This document shows, one piece after another, positions 1-6,290 of a stretch of DNA of 8,075 bases. Source of the DNA: Methanobacteriota archaeon (lineage in GTDB: Archaea > Thermoplasmatota > Thermoplasmata > RBG-16-68-12); assembly GCA_005878995.1 (NCBI GenBank), contig VBME01000069.1, forward strand, positions 1 through 8,075, read 5' to 3'. The notes under the pieces are model-generated. The model was not told where the DNA came from and made no database searches. It was given only the letters and a program-made list of their open reading frames with translations. The stretch's first letter is position 1, and the number at the start of each line of letters is the position of its first letter. Both the position numbers and the translations under genes were made by a program.

Positions 1-101
1 GGCCGTGCAGAGTCGAGAGGAGTGACGGGCTGACGGATTCCTGGTCCATCACAAACGAACCGCGAAGCGTCCCCCTGGCATGGACGCCCGGCGATGGAAC
101 C

Positions 102-587
102 TTACCCGGTCAGGTGGGACCGGAGCACCCATTCTTGTTTCTCGAGGCCACGCGCGATCTCGATGTAGACGTCTTGGGTGGGGAGGTCATCCTCGCTCCC
201 GTCGATTCCGCGTCGAATCTCCGCAATCGCAACGTTCGCTCGCTCGACGAGCGCGCGAAGGAGCAAGTTTTCGCGATGTTCGTCGAGCGGGAACGGGGGA
301 ACTGTCGTCTCCTTCACGGCTCCCTCAATCGTCCCGTGGGACGTCCCGTGGAGTTGAACCGCGCGCTCCGCCACGAGATCGGCATATTCTCTCGTCTGGT
401 CCGCGAACCGGTCGAACAACTCATGAAGCTGGGCGAATCCCGAGCCCTGTAGGTTCCAATGCGCCTGTTTGTAGGCGGTGGCCAAAGACGTCATGTTTGC
501 CAGGTTTAGATTCAACCCGCGAACCAATCTCTCTTGGACGTTTCGATCGACTCCCGCTCCCTCCTTGCCTCGTTTCGTCCGCTCCAT
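102..587 (-). CDS. dps: Dps-family miniferritin (DNA-binding protein from starved cells)
   Basis: 161-residue protein of the ferritin-like Dps family. Members assemble into dodecameric shells that oxidise Fe(II) with hydrogen peroxide and store the iron, and many also bind DNA. All five expected ferroxidase residues are present with the classic spacing: His43, His55, Asp59, Asp70 and Glu74, inside the family patterns HW...G..F..LH..FD and D..AER. The C-terminal segment EIARGLEKQEWVLRSHL is also typical. The N-terminus (residues 2-15) is rich in Lys/Arg, which in this family can form the DNA-binding tail; that role is inferred here. I chose the ATG at 587 because a purine-rich GAGGGTGAG lies just before it; a GTG at 617 would add ten residues but has no such support. 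A weak TATA-like CCATAACC (about 631-638, minus strand) could serve it. The SPFH gene lies 108 bases upstream on the same strand. Confidence 0.93.
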   Translation of the reverse strand: MERTKRGKEGAGVDRNVQERLVRGLNLNLANMTSLATAYKQAHWNLQGSGFAQLHELFDRFADQTREYADLVAERAVQLHGTSHGTIEGAVKETTVPPFPLDEHRENLLLRALVERANVAIAEIRRGIDGSEDDLPTQDVYIEIARGLEKQEWVLRSHLTG

Positions 588-590
588 AGA

Positions 591-599
591 CTCACCCTC
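591..599 (-). promoter_or_regulatory. Ribosome binding site of dps
   Basis: GAGGGTGAG on the minus strand, three bases before the ATG at 587. It matches the anti-Shine-Dalgarno end of archaeal 16S rRNA (GGTGA/GAGG) and favours this ATG over the upstream GTG at 617. Confidence 0.6.
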
Positions 600-695
600 G
601 CTCGAGGCCCAAGGCACAACGAGGCATGAGGTTATGGAATGGAGGCGGGAGGTCGGCCAAAGCTGAATTCTGTCCCCGACGACCTCTCGCCTCGC

Positions 696-2672
696 TCACG
701 TTTGCTTTTCCTTCGTCGTATCCGACGGGTCGTCGGAGGGCTCGAGCCGCTTGTCGGGCGCGGCCGGCGTTCCGCCGTTCGGCTGGGTGAGGAGCTTCGC
801 GAGGAAGGCGGTCAAGAGGGTCCCGGCACCGGATCCATCCGCACCGGACATCACGAGCGTATCCGGCGTCACTCGGATCTTGCCGTCTCGGACCTCCTCC
901 ATGACCTTCACGAGCGCGACCCGGTCGGAGCCGAGCACGTCGGCCTGGGCGTGGTACGCGTCCGCCTGCGCCTGTCCGACCATTCGAATCGCCGCCGCGT
1001 TTCCGTCCGCCTGGATGCGCGTCGAGTCGCGCACACCCTCGGCCTGCTTGATCGCGGCCTTCGCGAGGTTCTCATTGATTTGGACCTGGTAGGAGGCTTC
1101 GACGACGCGGGGCTGGAGGTTCGCCCGCGCAGTCATCTCCTGGACCGCGATGCGCCGCTGCTCGGCCGTCGCCTGTTGCTCATACTGCGTCTGCTGCTGG
1201 ATAGCGATCTCCTTGTTCGTCTGGGTCGCGAGCAGCGTCGGATCGACCGCAATGTAGGAGATGAGCAGGTTCTGGGCTTCGACGTAGTACTTGGCAAACT
1301 GCACCCGGGCCCGGTTCAGGGCCTCCTCCTGCAGTTGGGATCGGCCCTGAACGAATTCGAGCGCCTTCTTCTCCCCCGCGTTGTTCCGGAACGACGCGTC
1401 GATGAGCGGATGCACGATCTGTTGGATCAGGTTAAAAACGGAGCCGAATCGGGCGATCACAAAGGCCGCGTTCTCCGGCAGGATCCGGATGACCATCCGC
1501 ACGTCGACCTCGAGCTTGAAGCCGTCCTTGGACGTCACGAGCAACTGGCCGAAGCGGAAGAAGGAGAGACCCTTCTCCCCCTGTTCCGTCAAGTAGGGAT
1601 AGTCCGATTCGTCGGCGCGAGGCTCCGCCGGGCGACGCGCGAGACTCGGCGCATCCGGCCGCTCCGACCGAGCCCAGTCGACCATGATGGCCGACGTCGG
1701 GACCATGTAGGCGGTGAAGGCGACTCGGTTCAGGTTGTACTTGCCCGGCGCAACGGGATTGCGCCAAATTCCCCGTCGGTTTCTCTCCGGAACGAGCAGC
1801 CGCTCGACCGCCGCGTGAATCGTCTGGTCGAAGTCCGGGCTGTCCGTGACGGGCACGGGCTGGATGTCGGCCTGGTCCAGTTCCTCCCCGATGTTCGACC
1901 GGAGGACGGCTACGAACCCCGGCGGGACTTCTGCGACATCGTCGATCTGGACCTGGAAGAGCGTCGGATTGATGTAGTACCGACCGGGCTGGAGCGTATC
2001 GAGTTGCGGTCCTCGGAAGCCACCGCTATCGAGGAAGGCCTGGCCGTCCTGGAAGAAATTGTGCGACCGGGCGCTCGGATGCGATGCCGACGGTGCGCCC
2101 TCGGGCGCGGGCGCGACGATGAATTTCGGCGGCAGCGGCTGGCCATCCTGGGCCGTCACGACCCCGACCTTTCCAGAGGCGACCTCCGTCGCGGGCTGCT
2201 TGGCCACGTTGAACAGGAACGGATTGATCCGGTACGTCCCGGGGCGGATAATCGCGACCTGCGGGCCTTTGAACCCGCCATTGTCGAGGAACGCCTCGCC
2301 GTCCTGGAACTGGTTGCACTCCACCTCGTCCCCGAGCAGTCGTCCCTTCGAGAGGGGACGGCCGTCGATCGCTTCCACGGTCGCGATTTCATTCTCGGCG
2401 ACCTGGAGGACTCGGGACCGGCGCATGCTCCAGACGACCGGCATTCGCCAGTACAGACCCGGCACCAGGGTCGCGGCTTGCGTCCCGATCTCGCCGTGTC
2501 GAGCGATGACCTGTCCGGGGGGCATCTTCCGGCCGCCGAGCCTCTTCACGAGCACTCCGACTTCGCCCGCGCGGATCAGGTAAAGGCCCTTCAGGAGGAC
2601 CAGGAGTCCTGTGAAAAGCGCGACCAATCCCAGAAGCACGACTCCCTGCGTAATGTCCACGATCTCGACCAT
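696..2672 (-). CDS. Membrane-anchored SPFH/band-7 (flotillin-like) protein with four N-terminal repeats
   Basis: 658-residue protein. Residues 8-33 form one hydrophobic N-terminal membrane segment. Residues 35-331 hold four related beta-type units, each beginning near a G-x-V-x-V strand and ending in PG-x-Y (Pro-Gly at 71, 144, 229 and 309). Units 2 and 3 share FQDG-x-AFLD-x-GGF-x-GPQ and PG-x-Y-x-INP-x-LF. Residues about 368-475 are the SPFH/band-7 domain (SKDGFKLEVDVRMVIRI is diagnostic). Residues about 440-580 are rich in Ala, Gln and Glu, as in the flotillin coiled coil, followed by a Pro/Asp/Lys-rich tail. SPFH proteins oligomerise into rings or cages on membranes; the specific job here is unknown. 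The ATG at 2672 has an ideal GGAGG six bases upstream; the reading frame stays open to 2927, but that extension is not protein-like and would precede the membrane segment. At 658 residues it is longer than the usual 400-500 residue flotillin because of the repeats. Confidence 0.9.
   Translation of the reverse strand: MVEIVDITQGVVLLGLVALFTGLLVLLKGLYLIRAGEVGVLVKRLGGRKMPPGQVIARHGEIGTQAATLVPGLYWRMPVVWSMRRSRVLQVAENEIATVEAIDGRPLSKGRLLGDEVECNQFQDGEAFLDNGGFKGPQVAIIRPGTYRINPFLFNVAKQPATEVASGKVGVVTAQDGQPLPPKFIVAPAPEGAPSASHPSARSHNFFQDGQAFLDSGGFRGPQLDTLQPGRYYINPTLFQVQIDDVAEVPPGFVAVLRSNIGEELDQADIQPVPVTDSPDFDQTIHAAVERLLVPERNRRGIWRNPVAPGKYNLNRVAFTAYMVPTSAIMVDWARSERPDAPSLARRPAEPRADESDYPYLTEQGEKGLSFFRFGQLLVTSKDGFKLEVDVRMVIRILPENAAFVIARFGSVFNLIQQIVHPLIDASFRNNAGEKKALEFVQGRSQLQEEALNRARVQFAKYYVEAQNLLISYIAVDPTLLATQTNKEIAIQQQTQYEQQATAEQRRIAVQEMTARANLQPRVVEASYQVQINENLAKAAIKQAEGVRDSTRIQADGNAAAIRMVGQAQADAYHAQADVLGSDRVALVKVMEEVRDGKIRVTPDTLVMSGADGSGAGTLLTAFLAKLLTQPNGGTPAAPDKRLEPSDDPSDTTKEKQT
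1680..2570 (-). repeat. Four tandem protein repeat units inside the SPFH gene
   Basis: Codes for residues 35-331 of the SPFH protein. Unit boundaries by eye are residues 35-91, 93-164, 166-249 and 251-331. Each ends in a PG-x-Y turn followed by a short hydrophobic strand; the units begin with strands such as GEVGVLV, GKVGVVT and GFVAVLR. The two middle units are close paralogues; the outer two are more diverged. Confidence 0.7.
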
Positions 2673-2678
2673 GTTCTT

Positions 2679-2683
2679 CCTCC
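2679..2683 (-). promoter_or_regulatory. Ribosome binding site of the SPFH gene
   Basis: GGAGG on the minus strand, six bases before the ATG at 2672. This fixes the translation start, because the same frame remains open for a further 85 codons upstream. Confidence 0.75.
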
Positions 2684-2721
2684 GATCCGCACATGCATTT
2701 CTGGCGGCATCACCCTTACCT

Positions 2722-2750
2722 GGGATTGCCTCGGGATTGCCCGATTCCCG
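2722..2750. repeat. Direct repeat with partial inverted arm in the SPFH/msrB divergent region
   Basis: GGGATTGCC occurs at 2722-2730 and again at 2733-2741, eleven bases apart (one helical turn). CGGGA at 2732-2736 is matched by TCCCG at 2746-2750. It lies 50-78 bases upstream of the SPFH start codon, so it could be an operator. No regulator can be named. Confidence 0.4.
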
Positions 2751-2860
2751 GTGGAATTGGGACTCCGCTAGCCCTCTCGTTTCGCGACCATTGGGCGAAC
2801 GCGCACCGTTCATCGAAGCGCGGATACGTGGATGTCCGTCGTCTCTGACGTGCCTCGCCA

Positions 2861-2870
2861 AAACCTTAAA
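2861..2870 (+). promoter_or_regulatory. TATA box / BRE of msrB (leaderless transcript predicted)
   Basis: AAACCTTAAA: an A-rich BRE-like stretch directly followed by CTTAAA. Its centre is about 27 bases before the GTG at 2895, the distance at which archaeal TATA boxes set the transcription start, so the mRNA would begin at or next to that GTG. No Shine-Dalgarno precedes this codon, as expected for a leaderless gene. Confidence 0.6.
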
Positions 2871-2894
2871 CCATGCGAGGGCTCGTGTATCCTC

Positions 2895-3281
2895 GTGGAG
2901 AAACTCGACAAAGCGAGGCTTCGGCAAGAGCTCACCCGGCTACAGTACGACGTTTGCGTCAACAAGGGGACCGAACGGCCGTTCACGGGAGAATACTGGG
3001 ACAACCACGAGCCCGGGGTCTATGTGTGCGTCGTCTGCGGGAAGGAACTCTTCGCCTCGCTCACGAAATTCGACTCCGGAACCGGCTGGCCGAGTTTCTG
3101 GGCGCCGATCCAGAAACAGAACGTGCAGGAGAAGGAAGATCGCAGCTTGCTCATGCGGCGGACCGAGGTCGAGTGCGCCAACTGCGGGTCCCACCTGGGC
3201 CATGTGTTCGAAGACGGCCCGGAGCCGACGGGCCTGCGGTACTGCATCAACTCCGCCTCCCTCAAGTTCCGTCACGGATGA
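2895..3281 (+). CDS. msrB: Peptide methionine-R-sulfoxide reductase MsrB
   Basis: 128-residue cytoplasmic enzyme that reduces methionine-R-sulfoxide in proteins (or free) back to methionine. It covers the full SelR/MsrB domain: GTERPFTGEYWDNHEPG (residues 25-41), the zinc pairs Cys45/Cys48 and Cys94/Cys97, the substrate pocket GTGWPSF (62-68), GSHLGHVF (98-105), and the catalytic Cys117 in RYCINSAS. The position that often holds the resolving cysteine (SGCGWPSF in many MsrBs) is Thr63 here, so regeneration must use another cysteine (Cys21 is free) or an external reductant. I chose the GTG at 2895: the sequence from there matches the family's usual N-terminus and a TATA box sits 27 bases upstream. 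An ATG at 2832 would add 21 unconserved residues and would lie upstream of that TATA box. A VOC gene follows on the same strand with its own promoter. Confidence 0.95.
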   Translation: MEKLDKARLRQELTRLQYDVCVNKGTERPFTGEYWDNHEPGVYVCVVCGKELFASLTKFDSGTGWPSFWAPIQKQNVQEKEDRSLLMRRTEVECANCGSHLGHVFEDGPEPTGLRYCINSASLKFRHG

Positions 3282-3304
3282 GCACCGGTTGATGGGACCG
3301 TCGG

Positions 3305-3344
3305 CGAGACCCGTCGCTCGGTCTCGGGGCATCGGAACACCGAT
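3305..3344 (+). terminator. Pair of hairpins downstream of msrB
   Basis: CGAGACC (3305-3311) and GGTCTCG (3320-3326) form a perfect seven-pair stem with an eight-base loop. ATCGG-AACA-CCGAT (3331-3344) forms a second five-pair stem. They begin 24 bases after the msrB stop and precede the VOC promoter. There is no T-run, so a termination role is tentative; they could also protect the mRNA 3' end. Confidence 0.35.
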
Positions 3345-3402
3345 TGGATCCGCGGCAGGAGCCGTCGGCGTCCGTACTTTCTGTGACCCCTGTCGAATAT
3401 CG

Positions 3403-3409
3403 TTATATA
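3403..3409 (+). promoter_or_regulatory. TATA box of the VOC gene
   Basis: TTATATA, the clearest archaeal TATA box in the window. Its centre near 3406 predicts a transcription start near 3432 and a leader of about 14 bases, just enough for the AAGAGGAT ribosome binding site (3433-3440) before the ATG at 3446. Confidence 0.7.
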
Positions 3410-3445
3410 CGAGACCGGCCTCGTTCCGGGCCAAGAGGATTTGTA

Positions 3446-3829
3446 ATGGCAGAACCACCGAAGCCTGGAGCAATCGTGCATGTGGAGATCCACGTCAAAG
3501 AGCCGAAGAAAGCTGAGAAGTTCTACGGAACGCTGTTCGGATGGAAGTTTCAACAGGTTCCCGGCATCGACTACTCACTGTTCGAGGCGCCAAGCGGCCC
3601 TGGCGGGGGCATCGGGGGACTGCAACCCGGAAACTGGCAGCCTGGCGTCATCAACTACATTTCCGTGAGCTCGGTCGATGAGTACGTCGAGAAGGTGAAG
3701 AAGGCGGGCGGGAAAATCATCTCACCAAAGGCCGACGTGATGGGCCAGGGATGGTTCGCGGTGTTCGAGGACCCCACAGGTACTCGCATGGCCCTGTGGC
3801 AGCAGAATCCCAACGCCCCGCGGATGTAG
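3446..3829 (+). CDS. VOC-superfamily (glyoxalase/bleomycin-resistance fold) protein
   Basis: 127-residue cytoplasmic protein of the vicinal-oxygen-chelate superfamily, with two beta-alpha-beta-beta-beta modules. The first (residues about 9-60) opens with IVHVEIHVKEPKKAEKFYG and FGWKF; the second (about 68-119) has INYISVSSVDEYVEKVKKAGG and ends in GWFAVFEDPTGTRMALWQQ. His12 is the likely first metal ligand, and the Asp109-Pro-Thr-Gly turn is typical. The usual glutamate ligand in the last strand is not evident (ALWQQN), as in a subfamily ending in LWQ, so metal use and substrate are uncertain; glyoxalase I activity should not be assumed. The ATG at 3446 follows AAGAGGAT at a good distance and sits shortly after a strong TATA box. 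The frame is open to 3344, but the upstream codons include the promoter. Transcription probably ends at the 3862-3895 hairpin. Confidence 0.9.
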   Translation: MAEPPKPGAIVHVEIHVKEPKKAEKFYGTLFGWKFQQVPGIDYSLFEAPSGPGGGIGGLQPGNWQPGVINYISVSSVDEYVEKVKKAGGKIISPKADVMGQGWFAVFEDPTGTRMALWQQNPNAPRM

Positions 3830-3861
3830 TGGCTCGGGCTAAACTCGTTCAGGTTCCCTCA

Positions 3862-3895
3862 GCCCGGTCTTCAACGGCCGGGCATCTTCTGTTTT
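3862..3895 (+). terminator. Hairpin with T-rich tail between convergent genes
   Basis: GCCCGGTC (3862-3869), loop TTCAAC, GGCCGGGC (3876-3883): an eight-pair stem with one T-G pair, followed by a T-rich stretch ending in TTTT at 3892-3895. It lies 32 bases after the VOC stop, between convergent genes. The T-tail supports ending plus-strand transcription; the other side is not T-rich. Confidence 0.55.
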
Positions 3896-3986
3896 GCGGC
3901 CAAGTTCTCCCGTCGCCGGCGGAAAAGCATTAGCGGGTGAAGGGTACATCCCGGCGATGCAAGCCTGTTGCGCTGTAACGCTCGCA

Positions 3987-4556
3987 CTAACGAGACTTCG
4001 CTTTCTTACGATCGGGCTCGTACCGGAGGATGACGCCTCCGGACTTCAGCGGCCTCGCTTCCAGAAGCGTCATCTTGATCCGGTCCGCGCTGGACTTGAA
4101 CAACGGATTCCCACCGCCCAAGACGACGGGAGCCAAGGCCAGATCAAGTTCATCAAACAGACCGTGGGTTAAGAGCGTCGCCGAGAGGTTCGCGCTGCCA
4201 AAGACAAACAGATCCTTGCCGGGCTGCTGTTTGAGTTTGGCGACCTCTTCCTCGGGCTTCGCTTTCACCAGCCGCGTGTTGTTCCACTCGGCCTTCTTCA
4301 ACGTCTTCGAAAAGACGATTTTCGGGATCGTGTTCATGAAATCGGCGACCTCGCCTTTCTGGGAGGGCCAATACCCGGCCATTCCTTCGTACGTTACGCG
4401 GCCGAACAACAGCATCCCGGTTGACTTCGATTGCTCGATCGCATACTTTTCGAGCTCATCACCCCAGATGGTGTCGTGCCAATCGATGTCCCAACTCTTC
4501 GGGCCTTCAAAGAAACCGTCCAGCGTGACCAGATTCCACATGATGAGTTTTCTCAT
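3987..4556 (-). CDS. RibD C-terminal / dihydrofolate-reductase-like oxidoreductase family protein
   Basis: 189-residue single-domain protein of the DHFR-like fold shared by the RibD C-terminal domain and the YwjB/YyaP-type proteins; these bind NAD(P)H and are presumed reductases. Recognisable blocks in order: LVTLDGFFEG (9-18), a long insertion with many tryptophans (22-31), LLFGRVTYEGMAGYWP (49-64), KIVFSKTL (79-86), FVFGSANLSATLLTHGLFDEL (117-137), and PVVLGGGNPLF (143-153). The C-terminus is Lys/Arg-rich. It lacks the deaminase half of full RibD, so a role in riboflavin synthesis is not implied, and the substrate is unknown. The ATG at 4556 is supported by GGTGA six bases upstream (minus strand, 4563-4567). 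A possible TATA element, GATATTT, lies near 4613-4619. It lies 134 bases downstream of the MFS gene on the same strand and converges with the VOC gene. Members of this group are commonly isolated stress or antibiotic-cluster genes. Confidence 0.9.
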   Translation of the reverse strand: MRKLIMWNLVTLDGFFEGPKSWDIDWHDTIWGDELEKYAIEQSKSTGMLLFGRVTYEGMAGYWPSQKGEVADFMNTIPKIVFSKTLKKAEWNNTRLVKAKPEEEVAKLKQQPGKDLFVFGSANLSATLLTHGLFDELDLALAPVVLGGGNPLFKSSADRIKMTLLEARPLKSGGVILRYEPDRKKAKSR

Positions 4557-4562
4557 GTCTAT

Positions 4563-4567
4563 TCACC
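4563..4567 (-). promoter_or_regulatory. Ribosome binding site of the RibD-C-like gene
   Basis: GGTGA on the minus strand, six bases before the ATG at 4556. It is a standard archaeal Shine-Dalgarno and supports this start. Confidence 0.6.
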
Positions 4568-4690
4568 GATCCCGGCTCCGTTCGATCCCTCGAGAGGTCA
4601 ATCGCCCGTCGTACAAATATCCCTTATCATAGCCTCCCGCGGGGCTCCGTATCGACCCAAAACCCGCTGCTCGAGCGACCTCCGATCGAT

Positions 4691-6220
4691 TCATTCGACC
4701 TCTCCTCGCTCTCCGACCGAATACGAGTCGGGTGTCGCCCGTTCGACGAGGATCGGAGCCCGCTCGTTTCGAAAGCGGAGGGCAATCCCGAATCCGAGTG
4801 CGGCGAGCACGGCGGCCGCGGCGAAGGCGTATCGGTACCCGCTCAGCCCAAGCTGAGGATCGAAGGCGCTTCCGACGGTCAACACCATCGATAGGCCCAG
4901 CGGGAAGCCGAGTCGCTGGGAGGTCTGGATCAAGCCCGAGGCGAGGCCCTCTTCCCCCGGCTTGGTCCCGGCGAGGCCCGCGATGGCGAGGGCCGGGAAG
5001 CCGATGCTCGCCCCGAGCGCCCACACCATGGTGCCAGGCAAGATACCCCAATAGCCAGCCGCGACCGGCAGCGGCGCCAACAGCGCCAGCCCGAGGGTGA
5101 CGAACGCCGACGAGGCGACGAGCACCCGTTTCATGCCGAGTCGATTCATCAGCCAGGAGGAGCCCCAACCGCCGACGACGAAGAAGATCGCCGCGGCCGG
5201 GAGGAACGCCAGACCCGCCTCGAGCGGAGAGTACCCCAGGATTTGTTGCAGATAGACGGTGAGCACGATCAGCGCTCCGGCGGATGAGCTGACGAACAGG
5301 GACAGAACGTTCGCGGTCAGCGTGGTCCTGCGACGGAGGAAGGCGAGCGGCATCAGCGGCGCCTTCGACCGATATTCGATCGCCAGGAAGCCGACGAGGG
5401 CCAAAACGGAGAGGGCCAGCGGGACCGCGGTCTGGACCGTGAAGAGCCCGTCCGTCGCGGCAACCGTAAACGCGTACACGAGCAGGACTAGGCCGGCCGT
5501 CACGCTCACGGCGCCCGGAATGTCGAGCCGTCGGACCACCGCACGTCCACCGTTTCGCGCGATGTACCGCTGTGCCAAGACGGTCGCCGCGGCTCCGATT
5601 GGCACATTCACGAACATGACGGACCTCCAGCCGAAGGCCGCGGTGAGAACCCCGCCCGCGATTGAGCCCGCCGCGAACCCGGCGGACAGCACCGAGACGA
5701 GGATCCCGAACGCCCGATTCCGCTCCGGTCCCTCGGGGAAGGTGGCCGCCAGGATCGCCAAGGCCGTGGCCGTCGTCATGGCGGCCGCGATGCCCTGAAT
5801 GGCCCGCGAGACGACCAGGGAGAGGAGCGACGGAGCGAGCCCCGCGGTGAGCGACGCGAGCGTGAACAACACGATTCCGACCAGGAACATCCGCTTCTGA
5901 CCGTACACGTCGCCCGCTCGGCCACTGACCATGAGAAATCCGGCCAAGGTGAGCCCGTAGACGCCGGTGACCCACTGGCTCTCGGCCAGCGGAGCGAGGA
6001 ATTCTCGCTGGATCGTTGGCAGCGCCACTTGGACCACGGAAAAGTCGACGACGTCCAGGAAAGCGGCCGATATAATCACGGCGAGGATGAGCCGGGCGTG
6101 GGCGGCAAGAGCTGCTCCCGCGGGAGGTGCCACCTGCATGGGGCCCGCAATCCGTTCTTCTTGCTTGTTCTCGGTCAACGAAGTTCTCTCCCTATTCGGG
6201 GTTCCTGCCGGCCGAGGCAT
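4691..6220 (-). CDS. MFS drug/proton antiporter, DHA2 family (14 membrane helices)
   Basis: 509-residue inner-membrane transporter of the major facilitator superfamily, EmrB/QacA-type, expected to export drugs or toxic metabolites in exchange for protons. Visible motifs: FLDVVDFSVVQVALPTI in helix 1 (residues 54-70), motif A GRAGDVYGQKR between helices 2 and 3 (100-110), motif B RAIQGIAAAM in helix 4 (139-148), the antiporter motif C as GFAAGSIAGGVL in helix 5 (181-192, with Ser replacing the usual Pro), and GWRSVMFVNVPIG (197-209). Hydrophobic segments continue to about residue 482, compatible with the 14-helix class. The substrate cannot be predicted. The start is uncertain: ATG 6220 is the farthest upstream, TTG 6178 has a GGGAG upstream, and ATG 6139 would still keep helix 1 whole. 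The divergent regulator starts only 70 bases away and is the likely controller. Confidence 0.94.
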   Translation of the reverse strand: MPRPAGTPNRERTSLTENKQEERIAGPMQVAPPAGAALAAHARLILAVIISAAFLDVVDFSVVQVALPTIQREFLAPLAESQWVTGVYGLTLAGFLMVSGRAGDVYGQKRMFLVGIVLFTLASLTAGLAPSLLSLVVSRAIQGIAAAMTTATALAILAATFPEGPERNRAFGILVSVLSAGFAAGSIAGGVLTAAFGWRSVMFVNVPIGAAATVLAQRYIARNGGRAVVRRLDIPGAVSVTAGLVLLVYAFTVAATDGLFTVQTAVPLALSVLALVGFLAIEYRSKAPLMPLAFLRRRTTLTANVLSLFVSSSAGALIVLTVYLQQILGYSPLEAGLAFLPAAAIFFVVGGWGSSWLMNRLGMKRVLVASSAFVTLGLALLAPLPVAAGYWGILPGTMVWALGASIGFPALAIAGLAGTKPGEEGLASGLIQTSQRLGFPLGLSMVLTVGSAFDPQLGLSGYRYAFAAAAVLAALGFGIALRFRNERAPILVERATPDSYSVGERGEVE

Positions 6221-6290
6221 CGGTTGTTCATGAATCTGCGTTAGGGCCGTTCCGAAGACCTTAGTATCAACCCGAACTTATCCGCGCGTC
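6221..6290. promoter_or_regulatory. Divergent promoter/operator region between MFS pump and regulator
   Basis: Only 70 bases separate the two start codons. The plus strand carries CTTAGTAT (6260-6267), a TATA-like box centred 27 bases before the regulator's ATG, which predicts a leaderless regulator mRNA. An eight-base perfect palindrome TTCATGAA sits at 6227-6234, and GGTTG/CAACC (6222-6226 and 6269-6273) are inverted across the region. Either could be an operator, but both are short enough to be chance. Confidence 0.5.

Noticed and set aside
1..101. Possible end of an upstream gene
   Set aside because: All the signal I can find is short open stretches broken by stops; no protein motif supports a gene.
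639..2771. 710-codon open frame on the plus strand
   Set aside because: It is the antisense shadow of the SPFH gene. Its translation is a low-complexity Arg/Leu/Asp-rich string with no domain, as is common opposite GC-rich genes.
2673..2927. 85-codon N-terminal extension of the SPFH protein
   Set aside because: It has no protein-like character, crosses the msrB start region, and ignores the ideal GGAGG before the ATG at 2672.
4563..5975. 470-codon minus-strand frame overlapping the MFS gene
   Set aside because: It is an out-of-frame shadow, extremely rich in Arg/Gly/Pro, while the MFS frame shows clear transporter motifs.
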